Assembly: GCA_018436925.1 (NCBI GenBank)
Contig: JAHDKI010000011.1
Coordinates: 124,001 to 188,000, forward strand
Direction: 5' to 3'
Source: Syntrophaceae bacterium
Lineage (GTDB): Bacteria; Desulfobacterota; Syntrophia; Syntrophales; Smithellaceae
DNA: 64,000 nucleotides
Below the pieces are notes generated by a model. That model searched no databases. It was not told where the DNA came from and saw only the letters and a list, made by a program, of their open reading frames with translations. Below, in pieces: positions 7,793 to 20,031 of the stretch; position 1 is the stretch's first letter; every line of letters begins with the position of its first letter. Position numbers and translations under genes: made by a program.

Positions 7793-9235
7793 TTATCCCT
7801 TGACGCATGCGACGGATTTCAGCCTCGCCACTTTCTTCGCAATACCGGCCGCATGAACCACATCCACAACATCGTTCAAATTTTTATACGCGTCCGGCAT
7901 TTCTTCACTTAAGGTCCCTTTGCTGCCGGCCATGACCAAAACGCCCTGCTCGGCAAGCTCCCGGCTGATCGAACGCCCCCGTCCGGATTTGAGCGCCTGC
8001 GTCCGGCTCATCACCCGCCCTGCTCCATGGCAGGCGCTGCCGAATGTCTCGGACATGGCCTTTTGCTGGCCGACCAGAATATAAGACCCAACGCCCATAT
8101 CTCCCGGAATCAAAACCGGCTGGCCGACCTGTCGGTAGCGAGCGGGCACCGATTCATGCCCGGCCGGGTAAGCACGCGTGGCCCCTTTGCGATGAACACA
8201 AAGTTTTCTGGCGGCGCCGTCGATGTCGAAGGATTCAATTTTAGCAATATTGTGGCAGACATCGTAGACTAGGCGCATGTTCAGCTCCCGTGGCGCGACG
8301 CGGAGCGTCCGTTCAAAAATCTCCGCAGTCAAAGACATCAAAATCTGCCGATTGGCCCAGGCATAATTGGCGCCGCAGGCCATGGCGGCAAGATAGTTTT
8401 GACCCCGAACCGACGAAAGCGGCGTGCACGCCAGCTGCCGGTCCGGAAGCGCGATGCCTGTTTCAGACTGATGCTTGACCATCAGAGCCAAATAATCATC
8501 GCAGATCTGATAGCCTAAACCGCGCGACCCCGTATGAATCATCACGACGATCTGTCCATTGCTCAAACCGAAGGCTTGAGCGGCCTTTTCATCAAAGACC
8601 TCCTCAACCACCTCAATTTCCAGAAAATGATTGCCCGACCCCAGCGTCCCCAGCTGGTCCTTTCCCCGCTCGAGCGCGCGTCTGGAGACATGATCCGGGT
8701 CGGCCCCGGAAAGACAGCCGCCGTCTTCCGTCGTCTCCAGATCATCGGCCGAACCGAAACCGGCTTTCACAGCCCATCGGGACCCCTCTTCCAGCACTTT
8801 TTTCTGATCTTTTTGGGAGAGCTTCACCTGTCCCGTGGAACCCACTCCCGAAGGGATTCCCTTATAGAGCGCCTCCGTAAGATCCTGAATTCGGTCTGTA
8901 ACATCACAAAGCGACAGATTTGTCGCTATCAAGCGGCAGCCGCAGTTGATGTCGTAACCCACGCCGCCGGGCGAAACGACGCCCTCTTCTAGATCGAAAG
9001 CCGCTACGCCGCCGATGGGAAAACCATACCCCCAGTGGATATCCGGCATGGCCAGAGAGTATTTCACGATGCCCGGCAAATGGGCGACATTGGCCACTTG
9101 TTTTGCGCTTTCGTCGTTTTTCAACAGATTATAGATTTTATCATTGGCATAAATGATTCCCGGCACGCGCATAGCGCCTGTTTCGGGAATCAGCCAGCGA
9201 TTTTCATCGAGTTTTTTGAGTTGGATTGACTGCAT
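7793..9235 (-). CDS. rtcB: RNA-splicing ligase RtcB
   Basis: A 480-residue GTP- and Mn-dependent RNA ligase that joins 2',3'-cyclic phosphate or 3'-phosphate ends to 5'-OH ends. Family signatures are present: MPDIHWGYGFPIGG, the metal-site GVGYDINCGCRL, GSGNHFLEIE, HTGSRGLGYQ, and SACHGAGRVMSR, whose His is the guanylylated residue. I chose the ATG at 9235, where the family's usual N-terminus begins; a start at 9274 (ATG, MMFDP...) would overlap the archease stop. Archease is directly upstream on the same strand, consistent with its role as RtcB activator. No RtcR-type sigma54 regulator is adjacent. Confidence 0.95.
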   Translation of the reverse strand: MQSIQLKKLDENRWLIPETGAMRVPGIIYANDKIYNLLKNDESAKQVANVAHLPGIVKYSLAMPDIHWGYGFPIGGVAAFDLEEGVVSPGGVGYDINCGCRLIATNLSLCDVTDRIQDLTEALYKGIPSGVGSTGQVKLSQKDQKKVLEEGSRWAVKAGFGSADDLETTEDGGCLSGADPDHVSRRALERGKDQLGTLGSGNHFLEIEVVEEVFDEKAAQAFGLSNGQIVVMIHTGSRGLGYQICDDYLALMVKHQSETGIALPDRQLACTPLSSVRGQNYLAAMACGANYAWANRQILMSLTAEIFERTLRVAPRELNMRLVYDVCHNIAKIESFDIDGAARKLCVHRKGATRAYPAGHESVPARYRQVGQPVLIPGDMGVGSYILVGQQKAMSETFGSACHGAGRVMSRTQALKSGRGRSISRELAEQGVLVMAGSKGTLSEEMPDAYKNLNDVVDVVHAAGIAKKVARLKSVACVKG

Positions 9236-9263
9236 GGCGACACCCCGTCGAGAGACCCTGGGA

Positions 9264-9686
9264 TCAAACATCAAAAATCACTCTCGCCTTCCATCCGTTT
9301 TTGGTTTTTTCCACATGAAGGCCGGAATAGGTCACTGCTTTGAGTTCGGTTTTGACCGATTGTGTTTCCGGAGAAAAAGGTACTATATGCAATTCGGCCA
9401 CAACAGTCCTCGACCCGCACGCCAGGACACGACACGCGTACACGATCATGCCCTGCCCATTGAATAGATATAAAATTTCCCTCAAAAAGTTAACGAGCAG
9501 ATCGGCCGAATCCAATCCGTCTACAGTAATTGTTTTTTTGACCCCCGGATGTGTTTTTTGTCCTCCGCCGACCAGCAAGACCTCTCGAATCGACTCGGCC
9601 GCATGGCTGAAAAGCTCTTTCTTCGTTCGCCCGCAGATTTCCATCCCGATATCCGCGGTGTGGTCAAAAAAAGCATATTTTTTCAT
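9264..9686 (-). CDS. Archease
   Basis: A 140-residue archease, the small protein that speeds RtcB guanylylation and multiple turnover. It shows the N-terminal FFDHTADIGMEICG, with the conserved HTAD metal-binding Asp, the DLLVNFLREILYLF helix and the C-terminal KARVIFDV Asp. The ATG at 9686 fits the family N-terminus; a longer frame upstream is not like archease. It ends 28 bp before rtcB and probably shares its transcript. Confidence 0.93.
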   Translation of the reverse strand: MKKYAFFDHTADIGMEICGRTKKELFSHAAESIREVLLVGGGQKTHPGVKKTITVDGLDSADLLVNFLREILYLFNGQGMIVYACRVLACGSRTVVAELHIVPFSPETQSVKTELKAVTYSGLHVEKTKNGWKARVIFDV

Positions 9687-9838
9687 GGAAAAAATATAAT
9701 TCACAAGATTTGTTCGCGCAAGTCCCCTTTCGGCGGATTCAGCCGGAATGGTTTTGCCCAACGGCCGGAGCTCAAATCTTTGAACCTTCCGGGAGGGGGG
9801 GGTGTCTATGCGGGGGAGTGTCGCCGTGACGAATGAAA

Positions 9839-9868
9839 GCAGGGACTGATTTTGAAACCAGCCCCTGC
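9839..9868 (-). terminator. Hairpin after gyrA
   Basis: GCAGGG (9839-9844) pairs with CCCTGC (9863-9868), extended inward by CTG/CAG with a bulge. It sits just after the gyrA stop and before archease. No strong U-tract follows. Confidence 0.4.
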
Positions 9869-9874
9869 TTCCGG

Positions 9875-12382
9875 CTATTGTTCATCCGGTTCTTCGTCTG
9901 CGTTTGCCGAATCGAGGTCATTGACTCCGTTTTCAGCGGCGTCGTCTTTCTCCGATTCCTGTGTGGTCCGGGCGACACCCACAAGCTTTTCTTCCGGTTC
10001 GAGATCGATGAGTTTTACGCCCTGCGTCACCCGATGATTGATCGGCACTTCCTGAACCTTCAAGCGGATGACATTTCCGGTTGAACTGATCAGCATGATA
10101 TTCTCTTCGCCCTGAACCTGGAGCACGCCGGACACATTGCCGACTTTCGCTACGGTTTTGAGATTGATCGTTCCTTTTCCGCCGCGGGACTGCAAACGAT
10201 ATTCCTCCACCGGCGTGCACTTTCCATAGCCGTTTTCGGACACGGTCAGCATGTAGGTGCCGCTCGCCGGAATTTCAACGCCGACGACCGAATCGCCTTC
10301 GTCCAGGTTGATGCCGCGGACGCCGCGGGCCGTTCTGCCCATGTCGCGAACCTCATCCTCCTTGAATCGGATGGACATGCCGCCGCGGGTGGCCAGAAAA
10401 ATGTCCTGATCGCCCAGGGTCAGCTGCACATCGACGAGTTCGTCTCCTTCATCGATGGAAATCGCAATAATCCCTCCGGCACGTGGATTGGAATAGGCCG
10501 CCAGATCCGTTTTTTTGATCGTGCCGTTTTTCGTCGCCATTACGACAAACTTGTCGGAAACAAATTCACGGACCGGCAGCGTCGCGCTGACTTTCTCTCC
10601 CGGCGCCAGATTGACCAGGTTGACGATGGCTTTGCCTTTCGCGGCGCGTCCCGCTTGAGGAATTTGATAGACCTTAAGCCAGTAAACTTTTCCGGCATTG
10701 GTAAAGACCAGAAGATAATGATGAGTGGACGCAACAAAGATTTTCTCCACGAAATCTTCTTCCTTCGTCCCCATGCCGACCTTCCCGCGGCCGCCTCGAT
10801 GCTGGCTCTTATAAAGGCTCACAGCGTTGCGCTTGATGTAGCCGGCGTGCGATATCGTCACGACCATGTCTTCTTCCACGATCATGTCTTCGATGCTGAT
10901 GTCTTCCGTACTGGCCACGATTTCCGTGCGCCGTTCGTCTCCGAATTTCTGTTTGATGTCGTTGAGCTCATCGATAATCACTTGCAGGACTTTCTGCGGA
11001 TCGGCCAGAATGCCTTCGAGTTTGGCGATGAGCGCCGTAACGTCCGCGTATTCCTCGTCGATTTTGGCGCGCTCAAGACCGGTCAGTCGCTGCAGCCGCA
11101 TCTCTAAAATGGCCTTGGCCTGAATCTCGGATAGGTTGAACTTTTCACAAAGGGCGGCCGATGCCTCTGCGGGATTTTTCGACGCCTTGATGACTTTGAT
11201 GATCTCATCGATATTGTTGAGGGCGATGATGTAGCCCTCCAGGATGTGCGCCCGCTCCTTGGCTCTGGCCAGCTCGAACCGGGTGCGCCGCACCACGACG
11301 TCCTGCCGGAAAATGACAAATTTTTCCAAAACCTCCTTGAGATTGAGCGTCTGCGGACGCGCCTCGGAAATCGCCAGCATAATAATGCCGAAAGAGGTTT
11401 CCATTTGCGTGAATTTGTACAACTGATTGAGAATGATCGCGGAATTCTCATCGCGTTTCAGATCGATGACCACCCGAATGCCTTCGCGGTCGGATTCGTC
11501 CCGCAGATCGACGATGCCTGAAATTTTCTTGTCGCGGACGAGCTGTGAAATCTTGTCGATCAGCGCCGCTTTGTTGACCTGATAAGGCAATTCCGTGATG
11601 ACAATGCTTTCCTTGTCGTTGCGGGCGTTCTTCTCGATGAGCGCGCGGGCGCGTACCCGGATGATGCCGCGACCGGTTTTGTACGCAGCCAATATGCCTT
11701 CGCGGCCGTTGATAAAGCCGGCCGTCGGAAAGTCGGGGCCGGGAATATGCCGCATCAGTTCCTCAATGGATATTTTCGGATTTTTGATGAGCGCAATGGT
11801 TCCGTTGATGACTTCCGTCAGGTTGTGGGGCGGAATGTTGGTCGCCATGCCGACGGCGATTCCGGACGATCCATTGAGCAATAGCAACGGAACCCGCGTG
11901 GCCAAAAGCGACGGCTCCAGAAGCGATTCATCATAATTGGGAATATAATCGACCGTGTCTTTATCCAGATCAGCCAAAACGTCCTCGGCAATGCGCGCGA
12001 GGCGAACTTCCGTATACCGCATGGCCGCGGGCGGATCATCGTCGATCGATCCGAAATTTCCCTGGCCGTCGACGAGCAGATAACGCAGCGAAAAGTCCTG
12101 CGCCATGCGCACCAGCGTGTCGTAAATGGCCGCATCTCCATGAGGGTGATAGCGGCCCATGATATCGCCGACGATGCGGGCTGATTTTCGATAGGGTTTG
12201 TTGTAACGATTGCCGCCTTCATACATGGCGTATAGAATCCGACGATGGACCGGCTTGAGGCCGTCGCGGACATCGGGAATGGCGCGTCCGATGATCACGC
12301 TCATGGCGTAATCCATGTAGGACTTTTTCATTTCATCTTCTATATTCACCAGCATTTGCTTATGGTGGATATCTCGTTCCAT
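9875..12382 (-). CDS. gyrA: DNA gyrase subunit A
   Basis: An 835-residue gyrase A. The N-terminal breakage-reunion domain includes [21 protein letters not shown], the QRDR region [14 protein letters not shown] and catalytic Tyr123 in AAMRYTEVR. The C-terminal DNA-wrapping domain has the GyrA-box [10 protein letters not shown] followed by six beta-pinwheel blades and an acidic tail ([23 protein letters not shown] region). Position 84, matching E. coli Ser83, is Ala; Asp88 (E. coli Asp87) is kept. It follows gyrB by 17 bp and completes the leftward origin gene block. No intein. Confidence 0.98.
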   Translation of the reverse strand: MERDIHHKQMLVNIEDEMKKSYMDYAMSVIIGRAIPDVRDGLKPVHRRILYAMYEGGNRYNKPYRKSARIVGDIMGRYHPHGDAAIYDTLVRMAQDFSLRYLLVDGQGNFGSIDDDPPAAMRYTEVRLARIAEDVLADLDKDTVDYIPNYDESLLEPSLLATRVPLLLLNGSSGIAVGMATNIPPHNLTEVINGTIALIKNPKISIEELMRHIPGPDFPTAGFINGREGILAAYKTGRGIIRVRARALIEKNARNDKESIVITELPYQVNKAALIDKISQLVRDKKISGIVDLRDESDREGIRVVIDLKRDENSAIILNQLYKFTQMETSFGIIMLAISEARPQTLNLKEVLEKFVIFRQDVVVRRTRFELARAKERAHILEGYIIALNNIDEIIKVIKASKNPAEASAALCEKFNLSEIQAKAILEMRLQRLTGLERAKIDEEYADVTALIAKLEGILADPQKVLQVIIDELNDIKQKFGDERRTEIVASTEDISIEDMIVEEDMVVTISHAGYIKRNAVSLYKSQHRGGRGKVGMGTKEEDFVEKIFVASTHHYLLVFTNAGKVYWLKVYQIPQAGRAAKGKAIVNLVNLAPGEKVSATLPVREFVSDKFVVMATKNGTIKKTDLAAYSNPRAGGIIAISIDEGDELVDVQLTLGDQDIFLATRGGMSIRFKEDEVRDMGRTARGVRGINLDEGDSVVGVEIPASGTYMLTVSENGYGKCTPVEEYRLQSRGGKGTINLKTVAKVGNVSGVLQVQGEENIMLISSTGNVIRLKVQEVPINHRVTQGVKLIDLEPEEKLVGVARTTQESEKDDAAENGVNDLDSANADEEPDEQ

Positions 12383-12399
12383 TTTTTACTTCCTCTCTA

Positions 12400-14823
<2,424 letters not shown>

Positions 14824-14850
14824 TCAATCGCTTGTAAATCTTTCATTAAA

Positions 14851-15963
14851 TTAAATCTTCAAAGGCATCACGATGCACAGATATTGATCCCCCTCGGCCG
14901 GCCTTACGATGGTCGGCTTTAATCCGACACCCACCTCCAGCAAAACCTGATCCGTTGAAATGACGGAGATGGCGTCGATGACATAATTCACATTAAAACC
15001 GACATCCATATCTTCCCCGTCAAAACCGATATCGATTTCTTCTGTGGCTTCTCCAACATCAAGATTGGTTGAATTCAGCGTCATTTTTCCGGCGGCAAAA
15101 GACAGGATCACTCCGCTGTAACGCTCGGATGAGACGACATTCATTCTTCTTAGCGCGTGCAGAAAAGATTCTTTGTCCAGCATCACTGAGACGCCTTTTT
15201 CCACCGGAATGACCCTTTTGTAATCCGGATACTCTCCATCGACCAGATTGACTTTCAAAATCGTGTTTTCCGTTTTAACGACGAACATATTTTTATGCAA
15301 ACCGACGCCGATGATGTCATTGTCATCAATGATTTTTTTAATTTCCATCAATCCTTTTCTCGGAATAATGACGCCTTTAGTCATTTCCGGACAAGGATCC
15401 GCCGTCAGCGCCTTGGCTACAGCCAGTCTATGACCATCTGTCGCGACCATTCTCCAGATGTACTCAGAGCCGTCCGTCACGGTCTCGAGTAAAACGCCGT
15501 TGAGATTCCTTCGGCTTTCATCCATCGCCATGGCAAAAGAAGTCTTATTGATCAGATCTTTCAGAATTTGGCCGGCGATATTGTAAAAGGTCAGATCTTG
15601 AACATCGGCAACCGCCGGAAAATCATCGGCAGGCAAACCGGGAATTTTATAAACCGCGCGTTGACTGGTCACCTTGACGATATTATTGGCGCTCTTTGTA
15701 AAATGAACCGTTTCTCCCTGTATTTCCCGAACCATTTCGTGAAGCTTTTTTGCCGCCAACGTAATTTCTCCTTTTTCGGCAACATCCGCTTCATAATCTG
15801 AAATCAGACTGATTTCCCTGTCTGTGGCGATAATTTTGAGTTTGTTATGATCCGTTTTTAAAAGGACGTTATTGAGTATCGGCATCGTTGTTTTCTTTTC
15901 GACAATGCCCAGTGTTTTTTGAATGCCATCGAGAAAGGTATTTCTGTTGATTTTGAATTCCAT
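14851..15963 (-). CDS. dnaN: DNA polymerase III beta sliding clamp
   Basis: A 370-residue clamp starting MEFKINRNTFLDGIQKTLGIVEKKTTMPILNN, with three repeated clamp folds and the family C-terminus ending QYLCIVMPLKI (the hydrophobic pocket strand). It encircles DNA and tethers replicative polymerases. An AAAGGGGGACGGGG ribosome site precedes the ATG. It is separated from dnaA by a 159-bp AT-rich gap with DnaA-box-like sites. Confidence 0.97.
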   Translation of the reverse strand: MEFKINRNTFLDGIQKTLGIVEKKTTMPILNNVLLKTDHNKLKIIATDREISLISDYEADVAEKGEITLAAKKLHEMVREIQGETVHFTKSANNIVKVTSQRAVYKIPGLPADDFPAVADVQDLTFYNIAGQILKDLINKTSFAMAMDESRRNLNGVLLETVTDGSEYIWRMVATDGHRLAVAKALTADPCPEMTKGVIIPRKGLMEIKKIIDDNDIIGVGLHKNMFVVKTENTILKVNLVDGEYPDYKRVIPVEKGVSVMLDKESFLHALRRMNVVSSERYSGVILSFAAGKMTLNSTNLDVGEATEEIDIGFDGEDMDVGFNVNYVIDAISVISTDQVLLEVGVGLKPTIVRPAEGDQYLCIVMPLKI

Positions 15964-16122
15964 TCCCCGTCCCCCTTTAAAGATATTTCTTTATTTTTTG
16001 TCTTAAATAAAAAATCAGTAATAGTAACCGTTCCGTGTGGATATGTGGATAGTAAAGTATTTCATAATGAATCACCTATCTTGCACATTCATGCCCGTGT
16101 GAATGACTCGGGGATGAAAATG
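15964..16122. other. Candidate replication origin segment between dnaA and dnaN
   Basis: A 159-bp noncoding gap. Two DnaA-box-like 9-mers overlap by one base in the same orientation: TGTGGATAT (16036-16044) and TGTGGATAG (16044-16052), each 8/9 to the TGTGGATAA consensus. A run rich in A/T (about 15976-16022) lies beside them and could be the unwinding element. Its place between dnaA and dnaN matches many bacterial origins. The dnaN promoter should also lie here. The low number of boxes means the functional origin may extend to the second cluster upstream of dnaA. Confidence 0.6.
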
Positions 16123-17478
16123 TTATGTTTTGTGAATGATCGCATCTTCAATATCCTGAACCATTTTTTTAAACTTCAGATCTGAATCGATGGCGTTTAT
16201 CATTTTGTTGTTTGCGTAGATCACTGTGGAGTGATCGCGTCCGCCGATTTTCTGTCCAATGTCCGGAAAGGAATATTTCGTTAACTTTCTGGATAGATAC
16301 ATCACGATCTGGCGCGCCAGGACAATATTTTTATTTTTATTTTGCGCTTTGATGTCCGCAATTTTGACATTTAACTTCCCCGCCACGATTTTGATAATTT
16401 CCTCAATAGTGACATCCTCCTGATTATTGCTTTTAATCAGCTTTCTTAAGACCTCTTTCACTAAATCCAAGTCGATCTCGCGATTGGTCAACGAGGAATA
16501 GGCGGAAATTCTTACCAGGTAACCTTCCAACTCACGAATGTTCGATTCCGCGTGAGAGGCGATATAATGCGCAACGTTTAAAGGCAGGTGGACTTTGTTT
16601 TCCTGCATCTTCTTTTCGATTATGGCGATTTTGGTTTCAATTTCAGGAGGTTGAATATCAGCAATCAACCCCCACTCGAATCGTGACCGTAAACGGCCTT
16701 CAAGATTAGGAATTTCTTTCGGAAATTTATCACTGGTGACAACAATCTGTTTACCCGAGTCGTGCAACGTGTTGAAAGTATGGAAAAACTCTTCCTGCGT
16801 TCTTTCCTTGCCGGCTAAAAAATGGATGTCGTCAATTAGCAAGCAACTGATATTACGATACTTTTCTCTAAATTTAGGCATTCGGTCGTAACGAATGCAG
16901 TTAATCATCTCATTCATGAATTCTTCTGCGGAAACATACATGACATTTAACTCCGGATGGTTGGATGCCGTCATGAGGCCAATCGCGTTTAAAAGATGGG
17001 TTTTTCCCAACCCGGAACCGCCGTAAATAAACAACGGATTGTAAGTTTTGGCAGGCTGTTTGGAAACGGCAACCGAGGCGGCATGGGCAAATTCATTGCT
17101 TGGCCCCACGACAAAGCGGTCAAATGTGTAATTCGCATTGAGAAACGAGAAATTCCGGTTTTTGGTCGTTTGCGGTTCAAGAACATCTTTCTTTCGGTCC
17201 ACCACTGCTTCTTTTTTGGACGTTGAGACTTTTTCTCTGTCCTTGCTTAAGACAAAGTCCACATCCACATCCATTCCGATCACCTGGCGAAGCGAGTTTT
17301 TAATCATCGGAATGTAATTTTCGATAAGCCAATCCCGAAAAAACTTGTTCGGCACAGATAAGGAGATGCACTGATCTTCCAGGGCGAGAATTTTGACCGG
17401 TTTAATCCAGGTGTCAAAATTCTGCTTTGAGACTTTTTCCTGAATAATTTTTATTGTTTTATCCCAAACGGATTCCAC
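16123..17478 (-). CDS. dnaA: Chromosomal replication initiator DnaA
   Basis: A 451-residue initiator. Domain I at the N-terminus (VWDKTIKIIQEKVSKQNFDTWI), a short linker domain II (~85-115), the AAA+ domain III with FIYGGSGLGKTHLLNA and LLIDDIHFL, and the DNA-binding domain IV with the signature GGRDHSTVIYANNK near the C-terminus. I take the GTG at 17478 as start because AAAGGTG sits just upstream and the protein then begins at the usual point. An inverted pair of DnaA-box-like sites lies 24-43 bp upstream, suggesting autoregulation. Confidence 0.97.
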   Translation of the reverse strand: MESVWDKTIKIIQEKVSKQNFDTWIKPVKILALEDQCISLSVPNKFFRDWLIENYIPMIKNSLRQVIGMDVDVDFVLSKDREKVSTSKKEAVVDRKKDVLEPQTTKNRNFSFLNANYTFDRFVVGPSNEFAHAASVAVSKQPAKTYNPLFIYGGSGLGKTHLLNAIGLMTASNHPELNVMYVSAEEFMNEMINCIRYDRMPKFREKYRNISCLLIDDIHFLAGKERTQEEFFHTFNTLHDSGKQIVVTSDKFPKEIPNLEGRLRSRFEWGLIADIQPPEIETKIAIIEKKMQENKVHLPLNVAHYIASHAESNIRELEGYLVRISAYSSLTNREIDLDLVKEVLRKLIKSNNQEDVTIEEIIKIVAGKLNVKIADIKAQNKNKNIVLARQIVMYLSRKLTKYSFPDIGQKIGGRDHSTVIYANNKMINAIDSDLKFKKMVQDIEDAIIHKT

Positions 17479-17501
17479 AATACACCTTTTTATAGACAGA
17501 A

Positions 17502-17521
17502 TTATCAACACATGTTGATAA
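17502..17521. promoter_or_regulatory. Head-to-head DnaA-box-like inverted repeat upstream of dnaA
   Basis: TTATCAACA (17502-17510), two bases, TGTTGATAA (17513-17521). Each arm is one base off TTATCCACA. It lies in the 63-bp gap between parB and dnaA, where DnaA could repress its own gene or bind as part of a bipartite origin. Confidence 0.55.
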
Positions 17522-17541
17522 GTTGCGACGGCTGAGTAAAA

Positions 17542-18402
17542 TTACAACTCATCCAGAAGGTAGCGCGCAAGGCGGTTGAGCTCATCCAAAGAACGATACG
17601 AAATATCAATAGAACCTTTTGAAGCCGTTCCCCGGATGGAAACGCGCGCCTGGCATTTTTCGGCAAGCGATCGTTCTAGATCTTTAATATATCGATCTTT
17701 AACGTCTTTTTTTACATTTACGTCCGGCGCTTCCTTGATTTTACGAATCCATTTTTCGGCATCGCGGACATTCATGTCTTTTTTTAAAATGACTTGCAGC
17801 AGCGACATCTGGTCTTCGGCGGACGAAAGAGCTAAAAGACACCGTGCGTGTCCGGCGGTAATCTTTTTTTCCACAAGCGCCGTTTTCGCCTTTGGAGGCA
17901 GTTTCAACAGTCGCAGCGTGTTGGCAATGGTCGAACGATCCTTGCCGACGCGCGTCGAAATATCTTCCTGAGTCAGGTTGAATTTTTCGATCAGCGTGAC
18001 ATAGGCGTCCGCTTCTTCCAGAGGATTAAGCTCTTCGCGCTGAATGTTTTCAATGAGCGAGATTTCCGCCGCCTCAAGGTCTGATGCCTGGCGAATGACA
18101 ATCGGAACCTCCCTGAGGCCGGCCGCCTGGGCGGCGCGCCACCGTCTTTCCCCGGCGATGATTTCATAACCGGTTTCGACTTTGCGAACGATAATCGGTT
18201 GAATGATGCCGCTTTGCTTCACGGACGCGACAAGCTTACGTTGCTCTTCATCATCGAAATGCTTGCGAGGCTGATAGCGGTTCGGACGCAACTCTTCGAT
18301 ACCACAAGATATTTTTGTGGTTTTGCGGTCTTTGTCTGCGGATTCAAGCAGATCCGGAAAAATAGCGCCAAGGCCTTTCCCCAGAGCGTTTTTCTGCGCC
18401 AT
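17542..18402 (-). CDS. parB: Chromosome-partitioning protein ParB
   Basis: A 286-residue ParB/Spo0J protein. The N-terminal CTPase/ParB domain includes LRPNRYQPRKHFDDEE, GERRWRAAQAAG (GxxRxxA motif) and ENIQREELNPLEEA; the central helix-turn-helix includes TQEDISTRVGKDRSTIANTLRLLKLP region; the C-terminus is the dimerisation domain. It loads on parS and slides on DNA. Its ATG abuts the parA stop, so the pair is co-translated. I found no perfect parS site by eye in the window. Confidence 0.96.
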   Translation of the reverse strand: MAQKNALGKGLGAIFPDLLESADKDRKTTKISCGIEELRPNRYQPRKHFDDEEQRKLVASVKQSGIIQPIIVRKVETGYEIIAGERRWRAAQAAGLREVPIVIRQASDLEAAEISLIENIQREELNPLEEADAYVTLIEKFNLTQEDISTRVGKDRSTIANTLRLLKLPPKAKTALVEKKITAGHARCLLALSSAEDQMSLLQVILKKDMNVRDAEKWIRKIKEAPDVNVKKDVKDRYIKDLERSLAEKCQARVSIRGTASKGSIDISYRSLDELNRLARYLLDEL

Positions 18403-19170
18403 CTATTTCTCTCCCAGAATGATTTCCTGCGCCAGCTCCAAATAAGCGGTAGCGCCGCGAGACTTGACATCGTAGAGAATCACCGGCATGCCGTGGCTCG
18501 GGCTTTCAGAAAGCCGAACATTCCGGGGAATCACCGTTTGAAAAACCTTGTTACCCAAGTGTTTGCGAACATCCTCCGTGACTCGGTGCGCCAAAGAATT
18601 TCTCGAATCAAACATGGTCAATAAAATTCCGCCTAAAGACAAACCCGGATTTAAATTGGCTTTCACGAGTTTTACGGTATTGAGCAAATAGCCCAGTCCC
18701 TCCATGGCGTAATATTCACACTGAAGCGGAACAATTAAAGAATTTGCCGCGACCAAAGCGTTAACCGTCATAAAGCCGAGAGAGGGTGGACAGTCGATTA
18801 CTATAAAGTCATAAGATCTGTCCAGAGATAATAAAAGACTTTTTAGGCGGGTTTCACGTTCTTCCAGATGGATGAACTCAACCTCCATACCGATCAAATC
18901 CTGATTGGCCGGAACGATGTCCAGCAAATCCAGGGCTGTGGGGTAAATCACCGAGGGCAGAGATGCCTGGCTGATCATCGCATGATAAAGATTGTTTTCC
19001 GCGAAAAGGTTTTTATCCAGTCCCAGGCCGCTTGAAGCGTTGCCCTGAGAGTCCCCGTCAATGAGCAAAGTTTTCTTTCCCGAGGCCGCCAGGCAAGCGG
19101 ATAAATTGATGGCCGTCGTTGTTTTTCCCACGCCGCCTTTTTGGTTTGCTATACATATGATTTTATTCAT
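18403..19170 (-). CDS. parA: Chromosome-partitioning ATPase ParA
   Basis: A 255-residue ParA/Soj ATPase. The deviant Walker A motif NQKGGVGKTTTAINLSA is at the N-terminus, with Walker A' IDGDSQGNASSGLG and Walker B FIVIDCPPSLG. It binds nonspecific DNA in its ATP form and positions ParB-bound origins. It lies between rsmG and parB in the leftward origin block. Confidence 0.97.
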   Translation of the reverse strand: MNKIICIANQKGGVGKTTTAINLSACLAASGKKTLLIDGDSQGNASSGLGLDKNLFAENNLYHAMISQASLPSVIYPTALDLLDIVPANQDLIGMEVEFIHLEERETRLKSLLLSLDRSYDFIVIDCPPSLGFMTVNALVAANSLIVPLQCEYYAMEGLGYLLNTVKLVKANLNPGLSLGGILLTMFDSRNSLAHRVTEDVRKHLGNKVFQTVIPRNVRLSESPSHGMPVILYDVKSRGATAYLELAQEIILGEK

Positions 19171-19262
19171 TATTTAATGAGCGTCTTCCGAAAAAGTCAT
19201 TTGGAAAAACCGTCCTTTCGACTAGCACAAAAAAGGTTTTTTTAGAAGGGTTTTTTCAGTTT

Positions 19263-19922
19263 TCAGCTCATGTGAAAGACGATAATTTTGCGTGCGGCTT
19301 CAAGAAGCGGATTCTTTATATCATATTGATTTATTTGGCAATTTTTATTTGCTGGCAGGTGGTGTTGGACAAGCGCCAATTCATCTTCAATATCCGCGCT
19401 CTTCATGGCTATCAACAGGCCCTTTGGAGCCAAAAAAGAAAGGCTCATCGACACAAGCTCCGGCAACTTGAAAGCCGCCCGAGAGATTACCACATCGTGC
19501 CGCTTTTGGCTTTCAGGATGCATAATGAGCTCTTCTGCGCGGTTTTGAATCACCGTGATGTCCGACATGTTGAGGACACGGCGGATATGTTTGAGAAACG
19601 ACACTTTCTTTCGATTTGCTTCGATAAGAGTCAGGTGGATGGAGGGCATGGCAATCGCAAGGGGTATGCCGGGAAAACCAGCGCCCGTGCCGATGTCGAC
19701 AACACTGGCGTTTGGGGGGGTGATGAAAGGCGCTGCGGTCAGAGAATCCAGAAAGTGGCGGGTCACGATATGCTTGATCGTACTGTCTGCAATCAAATTG
19801 GTCTTGGCATTCCAGCTGCGAAGCTCGGCCGCGTATCTGCCGAAACGATCCAGGGCGGTTTCGTCAAGCCGCAGGCCCAGGGCTTCGGCTTCGCGTTGAA
19901 GAAGACGCATGTCTTTTTCCAT
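19263..19922 (-). CDS. rsmG: 16S rRNA (guanine-N7) methyltransferase RsmG
   Basis: A 219-residue SAM methyltransferase (GidB) that methylates G527 of 16S rRNA. Motif I is VVDIGTGAGFPGIPLAI, and the family segments WNAKTNLIADS, HFLDSLTAA and VISRAAFKLPEL are present. I used the ATG at 19922; an upstream extension is hydrophobic and not family-like. Usual partner mnmG is not adjacent: the next genes are on the opposite strand. Confidence 0.94.
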   Translation of the reverse strand: MEKDMRLLQREAEALGLRLDETALDRFGRYAAELRSWNAKTNLIADSTIKHIVTRHFLDSLTAAPFITPPNASVVDIGTGAGFPGIPLAIAMPSIHLTLIEANRKKVSFLKHIRRVLNMSDITVIQNRAEELIMHPESQKRHDVVISRAAFKLPELVSMSLSFLAPKGLLIAMKSADIEDELALVQHHLPANKNCQINQYDIKNPLLEAARKIIVFHMS

Positions 19923-20031
19923 GAACGCGACATAACAAAAATCACCTGCAGCGGCAAACACTAAAAACAATCAACGCTAAAGTTTCCGGCTTGATCAGAC
20001 GAAACCATTCAGACAATAGAGGGGTTTTGCT

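Noticed and set aside
17502..17521. Inverted repeat read as a parS site
   Set aside because: parS is close to TGTTTCACGTGAAACA; this repeat has DnaA-box-like arms instead, and no good parS was found by eye.
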